Shown here in pieces: positions 35,156 to 44,400 of a DNA stretch of 64,000 nt (its first letter is position 1; each line of letters opens with the position of its first letter). The translations under genes were made by a program, and so were the position numbers. Under the pieces are notes generated by a model that saw only the letters and a program-made list of their open reading frames with translations, did not search any database and was not told where the DNA came from. The stretch is from Nitrospira sp. (lineage in GTDB: Bacteria; Nitrospirota; Nitrospiria; Nitrospirales; Nitrospiraceae): contig JARFXQ010000010.1 in assembly GCA_029194725.1 (NCBI GenBank), positions 1 through 64,000 on the forward strand, read 5' to 3'.

Positions 35156-36361
35156 ATGATGCCAGTGACTTCGATCTCTAGGCTGTTCGCCTTCGTGTGT
35201 CTGCTTTGTCAGATGCCGCTGTCAGGCTGTCTCTCGCCGATCACCCTGAACCGCGCCGTGATCGCCTATGATGATGCCATTACCGAGTCACAGTCCAAGC
35301 AACTGCTCGTGAACATCGCCAGAGCGCAGCACCACCAGCCGATTCACTTTTCCGGCGTCTCCAACATCGCCGCGACCTTCGATTTTCGTCTCACGGCCGG
35401 CGCCACCCCGGCCCTCGCTGGTTTGGCCAGTACGCAGATGCTGCCCCTCATCATGGGAAGCGTAGCTGAAAATCCGACCATCAGCATCGCGCCGATTGAA
35501 GGAGAAGAGTTTACCAAGCGTTTGCTCACTCCGTTTCACGAATCAAAACTGACGCTGCTCCTGCGGCAGGGCGTCGATATTGATCTCCTCCTCCGATTGA
35601 TGGCCAAGGAGCTCCGGGTGAAACAAAACGACGGAGTTGTTGCCTATCGGAATGATCCGTCCGATAAGAACGGCTATGAGATGTTCCGGCGAGAGGTCCT
35701 CCATCTCTCGGCCATTCAAGATCACAACAGCCTCCATGTGGAACCGATGATGATCGAACGAAGCTGGACCATCCCCGCAGACTCGGTCACGGCAGAAGGA
35801 TTCAAAGCGCTCGAACAGGAATACCGGGTGGAGTATAACGGGCAGAACAAGACGTACACATTGCGGAAACAAATTGAAGGCGGCACGCTGATCACCAATT
35901 ACGACCCCGATTCGCTATCCAAGGAAGAACGGCTCCGCTTGCAGCATGAGAATGAACAGGGTCTCGGCCACGACGTAACCTTTGATATTCGCCCAGGGCA
36001 TTTTGGCGGGGATTGGCCGATCAGAGGCGACTTTCGATTGCGAAGCTTCAACGCCATGTTGAACTTTCTGGGGGAATCCATCGATGAAGAGCCGGAGTAC
36101 AATGTCGACAAAGATCCCCGTACTCCTGAAGTGGCAAGGAATGAAAATCCCATCAAAACGCTGGACCTGATCGTGTCGCCCTCGGCGCCGAAGGGATTGG
36201 ATCTCGTGATGAAATCCCATGGGAACTATTACGCCGTCAATACGATCGGGCCACAGGCGCGCTGGAACCGCGAGGCGTTCAAGCTCTTGTCGCAACTGTT
36301 CCAGATGACCGTCACCGAGGTTCCTCGCGCCGGCGTGCCGAGCATTACGATCGCCAAGTAG
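35156..36361 (+). CDS. large lipoprotein, unknown function
   Basis: A protein of about 400 aa. Starts at 35156 and 35159 (ATGATG) give a signal peptide with the lipobox LSGC (PLSGCLSP). The mature part is soluble and shows conserved-looking blocks such as SQSKQLLVNIARAQHHQPIHFS and GVSNIAATFDF, then a charged middle region. No known domain is evident; similar proteins seem to occur next to phage or transport genes in proteobacteria, but I cannot name the family. It is convergent with the next gene. Confidence 0.7.
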   Translation: MMPVTSISRLFAFVCLLCQMPLSGCLSPITLNRAVIAYDDAITESQSKQLLVNIARAQHHQPIHFSGVSNIAATFDFRLTAGATPALAGLASTQMLPLIMGSVAENPTISIAPIEGEEFTKRLLTPFHESKLTLLLRQGVDIDLLLRLMAKELRVKQNDGVVAYRNDPSDKNGYEMFRREVLHLSAIQDHNSLHVEPMMIERSWTIPADSVTAEGFKALEQEYRVEYNGQNKTYTLRKQIEGGTLITNYDPDSLSKEERLRLQHENEQGLGHDVTFDIRPGHFGGDWPIRGDFRLRSFNAMLNFLGESIDEEPEYNVDKDPRTPEVARNENPIKTLDLIVSPSAPKGLDLVMKSHGNYYAVNTIGPQARWNREAFKLLSQLFQMTVTEVPRAGVPSITIAK

Positions 36362-36397
36362 GGTTGGACTTCGGCCACTACAATGACTGGGACCAAG

Positions 36398-36703
36398 CTA
36401 TGCGTCGACGCGATCGAGACTGGGCTTCGGAGGTCGCCGCCCGACGAGATAGATGATGGCTGGAAAGAGTAGGGTTGTGCCAGGAAACACTATTCGAAAT
36501 CCCCACCAAGGTAAGCTCGGCCGAAAAAATCCTAAACCAACGGTCAGCAGAATCGACGCCAGGATTCCGAAGACATAGGCCGGAACCAGCGTCGTGGAAT
36601 GATCTTCGCTTCGTTGCCTTGACGCTGCATTGAACCCCTTGACGAGAAGATAGGCTGAAAAGATGAGACAGGCTGTCCCGTAATACGCGGCATATTCTTG
36701 CAT
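36398..36703 (-). CDS. small integral membrane protein
   Basis: A 101-aa protein with three hydrophobic segments, roughly residues 6-24, 40-60 and 68-88 (FGILASILLTVGLGF, then FPGTTLLFPAIIYLVG). Short charged linkers follow each helix, and the C terminus is basic. No family is recognised. It has no obvious operon partner. Confidence 0.6.
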   Translation of the reverse strand: MQEYAAYYGTACLIFSAYLLVKGFNAASRQRSEDHSTTLVPAYVFGILASILLTVGLGFFRPSLPWWGFRIVFPGTTLLFPAIIYLVGRRPPKPSLDRVDA

Positions 36704-37025
36704 AAAACCGTCCGGGTTGATATCCCCACGAAGCCGTTGGGCAGATCATTTATACCCTATCGCCTCTGCCCTTGTCGAGCCGGGCGTCAGGCGCTGTTGG
36801 CCCCTTCGGTCCACCGTTCCTGATGCAAGCAGCACCCTTTGACCGCGACGTGAGGTTTCCAACAACCTACTTCATGATTTGGGTTCCGAGCTCCTGTAGT
36901 ACTACGGAAACGCGAGGCAAGAAATGGAGAAGAAAAACCCAGGACCTAACAAGCTGCCCCCTGAAGGCCGTGTAAGGGCACTCGTCGCAGTCAAGCACAC
37001 TCGCGCTTTCACGTGGAGACGAGGC
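36704..37025. other. gene-free intergenic stretch
   Basis: About 320 bases with no ORF that has a ribosome-binding site and protein-like composition; no clear repeat or RNA gene seen. Confidence 0.5.
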
Positions 37026-37094
37026 TTACGGCCTGATCTCCCATAGCAGGTAGACCAGCCCGAGAACGATTGCTGACACGATGATAATATGCAT
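37026..37094 (-). CDS. candidate 22-aa single-span membrane peptide
   Basis: An ATG at 37094 is preceded by AGGGAGGAC with 6-8 nt spacing and opens a 22-codon frame. The product is one hydrophobic helix (HIIIVSAIVLGLVYLLWE) with a short charged end (IRP), typical of small membrane peptides. A longer frame upstream (to 37217) has no start signal. Small size makes chance possible. Confidence 0.4.
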   Translation of the reverse strand: MHIIIVSAIVLGLVYLLWEIRP

Positions 37095-37313
37095 GGACAC
37101 GTCCTCCCTGACGTTGATCGTGAAACCATACCTCACGCCGGCAACCAGCGCTTTTGTTATGGGTATCGTGAGATCGGTTTTCAGGCAACCGATTTCAAGG
37201 TTTTCGATATCCGGCAAGGGGGGGGGGATTGAGACCGGGGGGAAACGACTCTCAGTATGGATTCACGTCAACCCATTGAAGGTGGAACTGCTTCGATGGG
37301 GTTGTGCTGAGGG

Positions 37314-39605
37314 TTACGAGAAGTGGGTGTTGCCATGCATCCGACTGAAGACGTCCCAGTCGAACTGTTTGGGTGTCACGGCGTGAAGTGGAATCGGTCC
37401 TATTGATCCCCGTTCACGGTAAGCCAGGAGACATCCGACGATGTCCTCGGGTGAGTCGATCAGTCGGTGCACCACCTCATGGGCAAGATGTTGTGCCATC
37501 ACCTTGTCCTCCGGTATGGGTCGCGCGCCTCTGAGCGTGTGGCCAAGGATGGTGGCTTTGGTAGCGAGTGTGAGCGGATAGTGACCAGGTGAAGCATGCC
37601 GCTCCGGCCATCGAGCGATCGCACCGGCTATATAGTCGACGAGCCCATGGACGCCGCCATCCTTGTGATGTCGGTGCGGCGTACGTTCGGCGACGACGAA
37701 CAAGTGGCTCTTGTTCGGCACGCCCAATGTCCGTTTGAGCGTCCCGAGGATCACGTCATCGATATAGGCATTCGGGTCGGGATGCTCATTGACCAACAAT
37801 CCCTCGGCTCTCGCCTGATACGCACAGGCCAGCGCCAGATGACCGGACCCGGCACCCATGACCTCCACAAAGAACACCGTGCCCATCGCCGCGCTGGTGG
37901 CTTTGAGGGATTCAATTGACTGATCCGCCAACGCCACTGCGGACTGAAATCCGAGAGAAATCGTACCTTCGATATTGTTGTCGATACTGCCCGGAATGCC
38001 GACCACCTGCGCTCCGAATCCTTCGTAAATGGCCCGAGCGCCTCGCATGCTACCGTCGCCGCCCAACACCACCAAGACGCCGTCATCCAGGTACGGCTCC
38101 AGGTGCCGCATGGCCACCTGCAACACCGTCTCTTGTTTGAATTCCTCAAACCGGCTGCTGCCGATGGGGCTGCTCGGATGGCTGCTCATGCCGCGGGTGT
38201 GCTCTTCTGTGACTCGTTCGATCCAGTTGTTGGCCAGGCCGAGATAGCCGTGCCGAACGAAATAGACTTCCAATCCCAAGCGCTGGCCAGTGACGTGCAA
38301 TTCCTTTAATGCCGCACCGGCTCCGGCAAAGTCACCTCCGGACACGAGGGCCACGATGCGCTTGAGCGTTCGAGGCTTGAGCGTCACACGGTCTTTTCTC
38401 GCATTCTCTACGGCCACCCACGTGTTGCGCACAACCCGCTCTCGCTCGGACAGCCCAACCGCCGTCGAGTAGCCGGATAAGCGGCCCTGTTCGAGCGTCA
38501 ACAGCACGACATTGTCTTGGCTTTCCTTGTAGTCACTGAACTCGCTGAACGCTTCATGGAACGGACGCGGATCCAAATAGATCATCAAGGCCCGCAAGGT
38601 GGAACTGTGGGTATAGAGACAGGCTACTTTGCCCTTTTGCGCATGGCCCAATCGATGGAGACCATCGATGACATCGACATAGAGGTCGAAGAAAGAATTA
38701 CCACCCGGATAACTATATAGAGGATCTTTCATCAGTCGCTTGGCCGTGGATGTTTCGACGCTGAACGCGCGCGCCGCCTCTTCGACCTCCAGGGACTTTT
38801 CCAGTCCCGTGACCCAACCGAAATCCGACGATTCGAGAGCAGGCTCGACCATCGGTTCGGATGGAGAGGCCCCTTGCAGCAAGGCTGTAGACACCCGTTC
38901 GTAGAGTTGACTGGTATTCGGGCTACGGCTGATGCAATGAAGGAATGTCCGCGGATCGAGGTAGTTGGTGAGATGCAAAAAATCGAGTTGCTGTCCCACA
39001 ACGCCGATCATGCGGGCGAGGGCTGCCCCTACTGCGTCTGCCTTGACAATGCCTCGTTCCCTGTCCAATTGGTTCGGCAGGCGGCATCCGACGCGATGAG
39101 TCTTGCTGTCAACCTGCGAGACACCGTGGCGCATCGTGAAGAACAATGTCCGGTCGCCCAGATCTCGTGGCAATAACCAAAACCGGTCGTCGCCCAGTTC
39201 CAGGACGATGCGGCCTTCTGCCAGCGTGGGGGTGAGCTGCGTACGAGGCACGATGGCCACAGGGCGCCGATAAGTCGGTTTAGCCACCGCCCCGATCGTA
39301 GCCCGGAGCAACGGCTGCAGCGAGCCTTCGACGAGGAGCGCATTCCAGGCCGCAAAGAACACCAGCGGATCATCGATCAAACCTTCGCGAGCTGACCGGT
39401 ACTCTCTAGCGGTTGCAAACCCGGACTTGGCACGCTCGACGAATGAGCGAACCTGCTCTATCTTGGCGCGGACTCGATCAACATCATCGCCCGACGCTTC
39501 TACCGACGGAGGTACCACGAGTCCCCGCTCCGACGCTCGTCGAGCGAGGGCGCGACCATAGGCTAAAAGTCCTTCAACGGTGACAAAATCTAGCGGGTGA
39601 CTCAT
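37314..39605 (-). CDS. fusion of histidine phosphatase and 6-phosphofructokinase
   Basis: A 763-aa protein. Residues about 150-390 form a phosphoglycerate-mutase-like histidine phosphatase: the RHG motif at 159-161 (FFTMRHGVSQ) and the second catalytic His in LYTHSSTLRAL near 333. Residues about 415-763 form a PfkA-type phosphofructokinase: GGDGSMRGA (515-523, ATP-type glycine) and PGSIDNNIEGT (538-548), where the catalytic Asp is kept but the second Asp of TIDND is Asn. VEVMGAGSGHLALA follows. The first 150 residues are unassigned. The arrangement recalls eukaryotic PFK-2/FBPase-2 by analogy only. Confidence 0.88.
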   Translation of the reverse strand: MSHPLDFVTVEGLLAYGRALARRASERGLVVPPSVEASGDDVDRVRAKIEQVRSFVERAKSGFATAREYRSAREGLIDDPLVFFAAWNALLVEGSLQPLLRATIGAVAKPTYRRPVAIVPRTQLTPTLAEGRIVLELGDDRFWLLPRDLGDRTLFFTMRHGVSQVDSKTHRVGCRLPNQLDRERGIVKADAVGAALARMIGVVGQQLDFLHLTNYLDPRTFLHCISRSPNTSQLYERVSTALLQGASPSEPMVEPALESSDFGWVTGLEKSLEVEEAARAFSVETSTAKRLMKDPLYSYPGGNSFFDLYVDVIDGLHRLGHAQKGKVACLYTHSSTLRALMIYLDPRPFHEAFSEFSDYKESQDNVVLLTLEQGRLSGYSTAVGLSERERVVRNTWVAVENARKDRVTLKPRTLKRIVALVSGGDFAGAGAALKELHVTGQRLGLEVYFVRHGYLGLANNWIERVTEEHTRGMSSHPSSPIGSSRFEEFKQETVLQVAMRHLEPYLDDGVLVVLGGDGSMRGARAIYEGFGAQVVGIPGSIDNNIEGTISLGFQSAVALADQSIESLKATSAAMGTVFFVEVMGAGSGHLALACAYQARAEGLLVNEHPDPNAYIDDVILGTLKRTLGVPNKSHLFVVAERTPHRHHKDGGVHGLVDYIAGAIARWPERHASPGHYPLTLATKATILGHTLRGARPIPEDKVMAQHLAHEVVHRLIDSPEDIVGCLLAYRERGSIGPIPLHAVTPKQFDWDVFSRMHGNTHFS

Positions 39606-39950
39606 AACAGATCGCTGGTCGAACCATCAGGATTTGCAACAAGAATGCAGAGAAGCGATTCTGCACAACCCTGGTCTGATTGTTCATGCAATTTCGTTCA
39701 TCCTAAACCGATGCATGAAACGTCGCAAGAGCCGCAAGGATCTCTCCACATTCCTTCCAGCGTCAATGTAGTTCGAAAAATCACAATCCTTCGTAAACGA
39801 GCCTGCGGTTAATTTCTGTAGAGCCTACCATCAAATTATCCATGATCGGATCGGCGATAGCCGAAATTTCTCTATCCGATTTTTCAGCTAATGTCATGAA
39901 CCTTCCCTCAGCAACTTAGGCCCCTTGATAAATCGCAGGTCAGTAGTACA
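39606..39950. other. gene-free intergenic stretch
   Basis: 345 bases between divergent genes with no convincing ORF. It should hold the promoters of the PFK fusion and the Pro-rich protein, but no clear promoter or repeat was recognised. Confidence 0.5.
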
Positions 39951-40382
39951 ATGACCTCAATGTATCGAATCGCTGTCTGCCTCATTATCATAATCGGAAC
40001 CGGATGGCCAAGCCTGTTCCGGGCCACCGCGGAAGAACCATCTCAACAGCCGAGCGCGAGGGAACGATTGAACCAAGTACTGGGTCCGGAAGGTGGCACT
40101 CAGGTGTACAAGGACCATCAAGGGAACGTCGAAAACACAATCAATCTGCCTAACGGAGAACGAATCATCACGGTGCAGCCACCGGTAAGTCCTGGGTTCA
40201 ACACTGGCCCTCCCCTTCAATTGAACAATCAGACATTCGAGATTCCTTCTCCACCTCCCCCTCCGGCTCAGCCACCAACACTAGACTTCCCTGAGCGGGC
40301 ACGTCAGCCATTCCAGTTTCCTTCTCCACCTCCTGCTCCAGCTCAGCCGCCAGCATCAGATTTTCCGCAGAGAGCGCGTTAA
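39951..40382 (+). CDS. secreted Pro-rich protein with tandem repeat
   Basis: A 143-aa product with a signal peptide (YRIAVCLIIIIGTGWPSL) and a C-terminal tail made of two copies of a Pro-rich unit of about 27 residues (F-PSPPPxPAQPPxxDFPxRAR). The middle holds QVYKDHQGNVENTINLPNG. The start may be the second ATG at 39960; the ribosome-binding site is weak. It overlaps a minus-strand ORF end-to-end, and this one has the better protein-like features there. Function unknown. Confidence 0.55.
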   Translation: MTSMYRIAVCLIIIIGTGWPSLFRATAEEPSQQPSARERLNQVLGPEGGTQVYKDHQGNVENTINLPNGERIITVQPPVSPGFNTGPPLQLNNQTFEIPSPPPPPAQPPTLDFPERARQPFQFPSPPPAPAQPPASDFPQRAR

Positions 40383-40599
40383 AAGATACCAAGGACTTGA
40401 CCAATTGAACGTAATTCGGATCGGACATACCCTGTCCATGCGTCATTCTAAATAGAGCGCTTCCAGGCAGCGCGTACAAAATGCTATCTATTGAAAAGTT
40501 CAAATAGATCTCCGGCAGCAACTCCTGCAGCTTGTGCGCGTTCGTAGTCTTGCCGGAGCTCGATGTGCCGTTCAAACAGATGACTTGCGGACATACCAT
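40198..40599 (-). pseudogene. N-terminal fragment of a chloramphenicol-phosphotransferase-like P-loop protein
   Basis: The first 73 residues (40599-40381) match CPT-like small-molecule kinases: VICLNGTSSSGKTT is the P-loop, then LPEIYLNFSIDSILYALP. After LVKSLVSF the likeness ends and the frame runs on opposite to the Pro-rich gene, giving Glu/Met-rich sequence without family features. Full members have about 180 residues, so the gene has lost more than half. It follows an addiction-module antitoxin-like gene by 9 nt. Confidence 0.65.
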
Positions 40600-40608
40600 A
40601 CTGCGTCC

Positions 40609-40767
40609 TTACTGGTCTAATCGGCGTTGTGATTCTTCCGCCCATAGCCGATCCGCCTCATCTTCACTCAGCTCGTCCAAACTCGCGAGGAGTTTCTCCG
40701 CAAGCATAGCTCGATCTCGGACATCGAGACTCATCGCACCTTTGATAACTTCGGCCAGGTTTGCCAT
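40609..40767 (-). CDS. addiction-module component (TIGR02574-like antitoxin)
   Basis: From the ATG at 40767 the product is 52 aa. It has DVRDRAMLAEKLLASLDEL and ADRLWAEESQRRLDQ, the pattern of the small family often paired with RelE-like toxins. Usual members are 60-75 aa, so the C-terminal tail is shorter here. No RelE gene follows; instead the CPT-like fragment does. The module is probably dead. Confidence 0.65.
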   Translation of the reverse strand: MANLAEVIKGAMSLDVRDRAMLAEKLLASLDELSEDEADRLWAEESQRRLDQ

Positions 40768-41044
40768 CGCATCCTCCCTATCAACATACACTGGGGTGTG
40801 ACTCTTGCTCGGTTCTGAGGACTTGTCAACGCTCACTGTTACTCGGCGAATATCTTTCATCATCCTTACATCACGAGCGACAGATGTGGCCCAAGTAATG
40901 CGCAGCTGTGGTTTCAAACAGGGCGGCGCGTGAGGGGTAGGGATTCGCCCGCTCGCTCTATATCCGAATTGATAGTCGAGTGCGCTCCTGCTATGGTAAA
41001 AAACCTAGACGTGATTTTCTCTACTCAAGTCAAGGAGGGTGCTC

Positions 41045-41449
41045 ATGCAGCGAATGCCAGCCCATCCGTTGATTCTCGTTGGTGTCGTCGCGATTCTTCT
41101 GTCATGGAACGGCTGCACGATCAAGGCCACGTTGAATCAAACGACCGATACGACCTCCAACATCACCGGCACGACCTCGGGAGCGGCCTGGTGGAGCGAA
41201 GACGGCCAGATCAAGCCGGATTTCAAGGCGATGGCGTTTGTATCCCTCAATCACGAGAACTTGCGGCAGGATCTGGCAGCGGGACGAGGAGAATATTTGG
41301 CGTCAATGAGTAGATTGTTGGGCGTCCCTGATGAGCGGCAACCGGCATTTTGTTCCACCGCCCAGGTGGGCTATGCCAATACAGTGAATCAGGATCCTGT
41401 CGCCTTGCTGGCGCTCCTGCGCAACACCTCTAAACCATTCATCGACTAA
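41045..41449 (+). CDS. DUF3015-like lipoprotein
   Basis: A 134-aa protein starting at the ATG at 41045 with AGGAGG 5 nt upstream. The signal peptide ends in a lipobox-like WNGC. The mature part begins with TTDTTSNITGTTSGAAWW and contains HENLRQDLAAGRGEYLASMSRLLG, as in DUF3015 proteins, which are periplasmic and of unknown role. It is convergent with lhr. Confidence 0.72.
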   Translation: MQRMPAHPLILVGVVAILLSWNGCTIKATLNQTTDTTSNITGTTSGAAWWSEDGQIKPDFKAMAFVSLNHENLRQDLAAGRGEYLASMSRLLGVPDERQPAFCSTAQVGYANTVNQDPVALLALLRNTSKPFID

Positions 41450-41471
41450 CCTGAGGATTTCAAAGTCGCCG

Positions 41472-44400
41472 CTAGAGCGCCAGGTTGCCGATCTGCTCAA
41501 CCGAGGAGAGTCCGCTTTCCCTGTGTCGTCCCATAACCGTCCGCACCAGCGCCCCGTCCTTGAACACCAAAAAATTCGTCGGCACCGATGGAATGCGTGG
41601 TCCCGGGAGGATCACACCGACAAGATTCAACGGATCCGTCGCTGAAAGTCTAATCTCGTGCCCAGCACCGGGAGATGTCTCTTTTTTTCGCATCGCTCGT
41701 AGTGACTCTACCGCTTCCGGTAAAGCAAATTGCTCGCCCGTGAAGCCGCTCACGAATCGTCCACCGCGGACCTCACCCGCCATCTCCATGCGTCGATATT
41801 GCACAAGCAAATCCCGCCACGACTGAACCAATGATTCCCGTGCCACCACATCGCGAAACACAACTCCATAGCGGCGCAAGAGCTGATGAGCGACATTCTC
41901 CGTTGCATGAATCGTTGAATGTTGAGGGCTATTCAACGAGCTCATGGCCTGTTCGACCGACTTCGACAATGGTCGAAGGAGCGACCATCGTCCGGATGAA
42001 TGTCGAGGTCGACGAGCTCGTTCACGGCCTTCTGCACGACGTCGATGCGGATCCATAAGAGCACGGAGATTGTCGAATCCATCAGCCGTCACCAAGCCTG
42101 CTGCCACAAGTTCCCACAGCCCGTTCTCGACTTCCGCCGCAAGATGGTTGGTGAACTTCACCAGATCGGCGAAAAAACTTGCTCCATGCTGTTGCAAGGC
42201 ACGGCGCAAGTCCTGCGCCACCGTACTCAACTGCCCATTCGTATCGGGGCGGCATGCCTCGCCAAGGAAAGCATTTATCAACCACTCACCGTCCTCACGC
42301 GGGAAAAGGCTGATAGGAGCTACGCTCGTGGGGATAATGCGCTGCTGATCAGATTCGCGACCTTGCGCAAGTTTTGGATGAGGAGAGAGTCGTCCCCAAC
42401 TCACTGCCCCACTCAGACAGAGTCGATCCAAGAGTTCAGACTCATACTTGGCCATGCGCACGCGTAACAGCTGTGATTCCCATGCAGCTGCAGCCGCCTC
42501 GAATCCCGCCAGTTGTCCAATCACTTGTTGGAGGCCGACCTCACCATGCTGACGCGATCCTGGAACGACATGCTGCCATTGCATCAAGAATCGCATGAAC
42601 TCCGATGCCGTGACCGGCTCAACCTCTTTGCGTAAGATTCCAATCGTCAGACGATGAATACGGGCCAGCAAGCGGCGGTGACACCACTCCGGCGAAGCTC
42701 GAGCCTCGTCGGAGAGTGCTGAGTGCTGGGTAGATAGTGCCGAGGTAGAGCGAAACCGTCCCCGCAATACCTGTCCTTGAGCCTCTAGCCTCGCCATCGC
42801 CGCATTGATGCCGTCAACTGGCAGTTGCAGGCGCACGGCCAACTCACTTGTCGTCGTCGGACCAATGCTTTCCATCCAACCGAGCACGATGGCATCGAGC
42901 GTCTGGTCGACACCAGCTGTGATCATCTGCTCAAGCCGTTCCCTATTTTCGGTCGCCACCCACCCCTTTGTAGAGTGAGGCACGAATGACGAGGGGCCTG
43001 AGATAAACTGGACCGCACGACCGGATTCGACGAGTGGCGGTAAATAGGTAGTCCACTGTGTCGTTTCAGACTCAGGCACCCACACCAGTGTCAGCAGCGC
43101 ATCATGCAGTTCGTCTGCATCGCGCACGACCGGCCAGGATTCACGGGCGACTTCGGCAATCGCCAGCGGATCAAGCGTACCGATCTGGCCTACCATTTCA
43201 GGAGGAAGTGTTCGGCGCATCTCTACCGCTCGAGCACGGCGTTCTTCCAGCGGCGCATCATCCAGGAAGGCGTAAGGATTCGCGTTGAGGATTTCGTGCG
43301 AAAAAACGGACGGCGCCGGCGTATCGATCGCCACACAGCGGATTGCGCCGGATTCGATCTGCCGCAGGACATTCGTAAGGCCCTCAAGATCCATCGCTTC
43401 AGTGAGACAGTCTCGCAGTGTTTCTTGTATGAGCGGATGATCCGGAATCTTCCTCATGGCCCGCTCGCCGGTCAGGTTTTCCTGACAAGCGATGGCATCC
43501 GGAAAGACTGCTGCCAGCAGGTCCTCTGCTTTCATCCGCTGAATCTGCGGCGGGACTTTCTTGCCGTTCGCGAAGCGCAGGAGAGCCAGCGCCCGTGAAG
43601 CATTCCAGCGCCACCGCGTGGCAAACATCGGCGCGAGCAGCACCGCCTGGACCAAGACTTCCCGCACCCTGTTGGAATGAAGATAGCCGAACACAGACTC
43701 CAGCGGGAAACTGTGTTTTTCTCCCAGCGAAATCACAAGACCGTTATCCGTGGCCGCTGCCTGCAGCTCGAAGTCGAATGTCACACAGAACCGCTTCCGC
43801 AGGGCGAGCCCCCAGGCCCGATTGATTCGCCCTCCGAACGGTGCATGGATCACCAATTGCATGCCACCGCTTTCATCAAAAAACCGCTCCGCAACGATCG
43901 TTTCCTGGGTCGGTACGGTTCCCAATACAGCTTTCCCTATCAAGACATATTCGACGGCCTGTTGGGCTCCTCGTTGATCCAGGCCGCAGTCCTGCTTGAG
44001 CCACTGAGTGGCCGACAAGGGAGAGTCTGCTTGTTCCACGATCGCCTGCCGAAGACTGGCCACTTCCGCGGAGAGTTCCGCTGTGCGTGAGGGAGCCTCA
44101 CCTCGCCAAAACGGAATGTTGGGCGGCGCCCCATGAGCGTCTTCCACCCGCACCTTCCCCATCTCGACACTCTTGATCCGCCAGGACGTGTTGCCGAGCA
44201 ACATGATGTCGCCGGCCAGACTCTCCACCGCGAAATCTTCATCGACTGATCCCACAATCGTGCCGTCCGGTTCCGCCACCACGGCGTAGTTGGCTGTATC
44301 CGGAATCGCACCGCCCGACGTAATCGCCGCCAACCTCGCCCCTCGCCGTCCTTTCACACGATGGTTGATCCGATCGCGATAGAGATAGGCCAGCCCTCGC

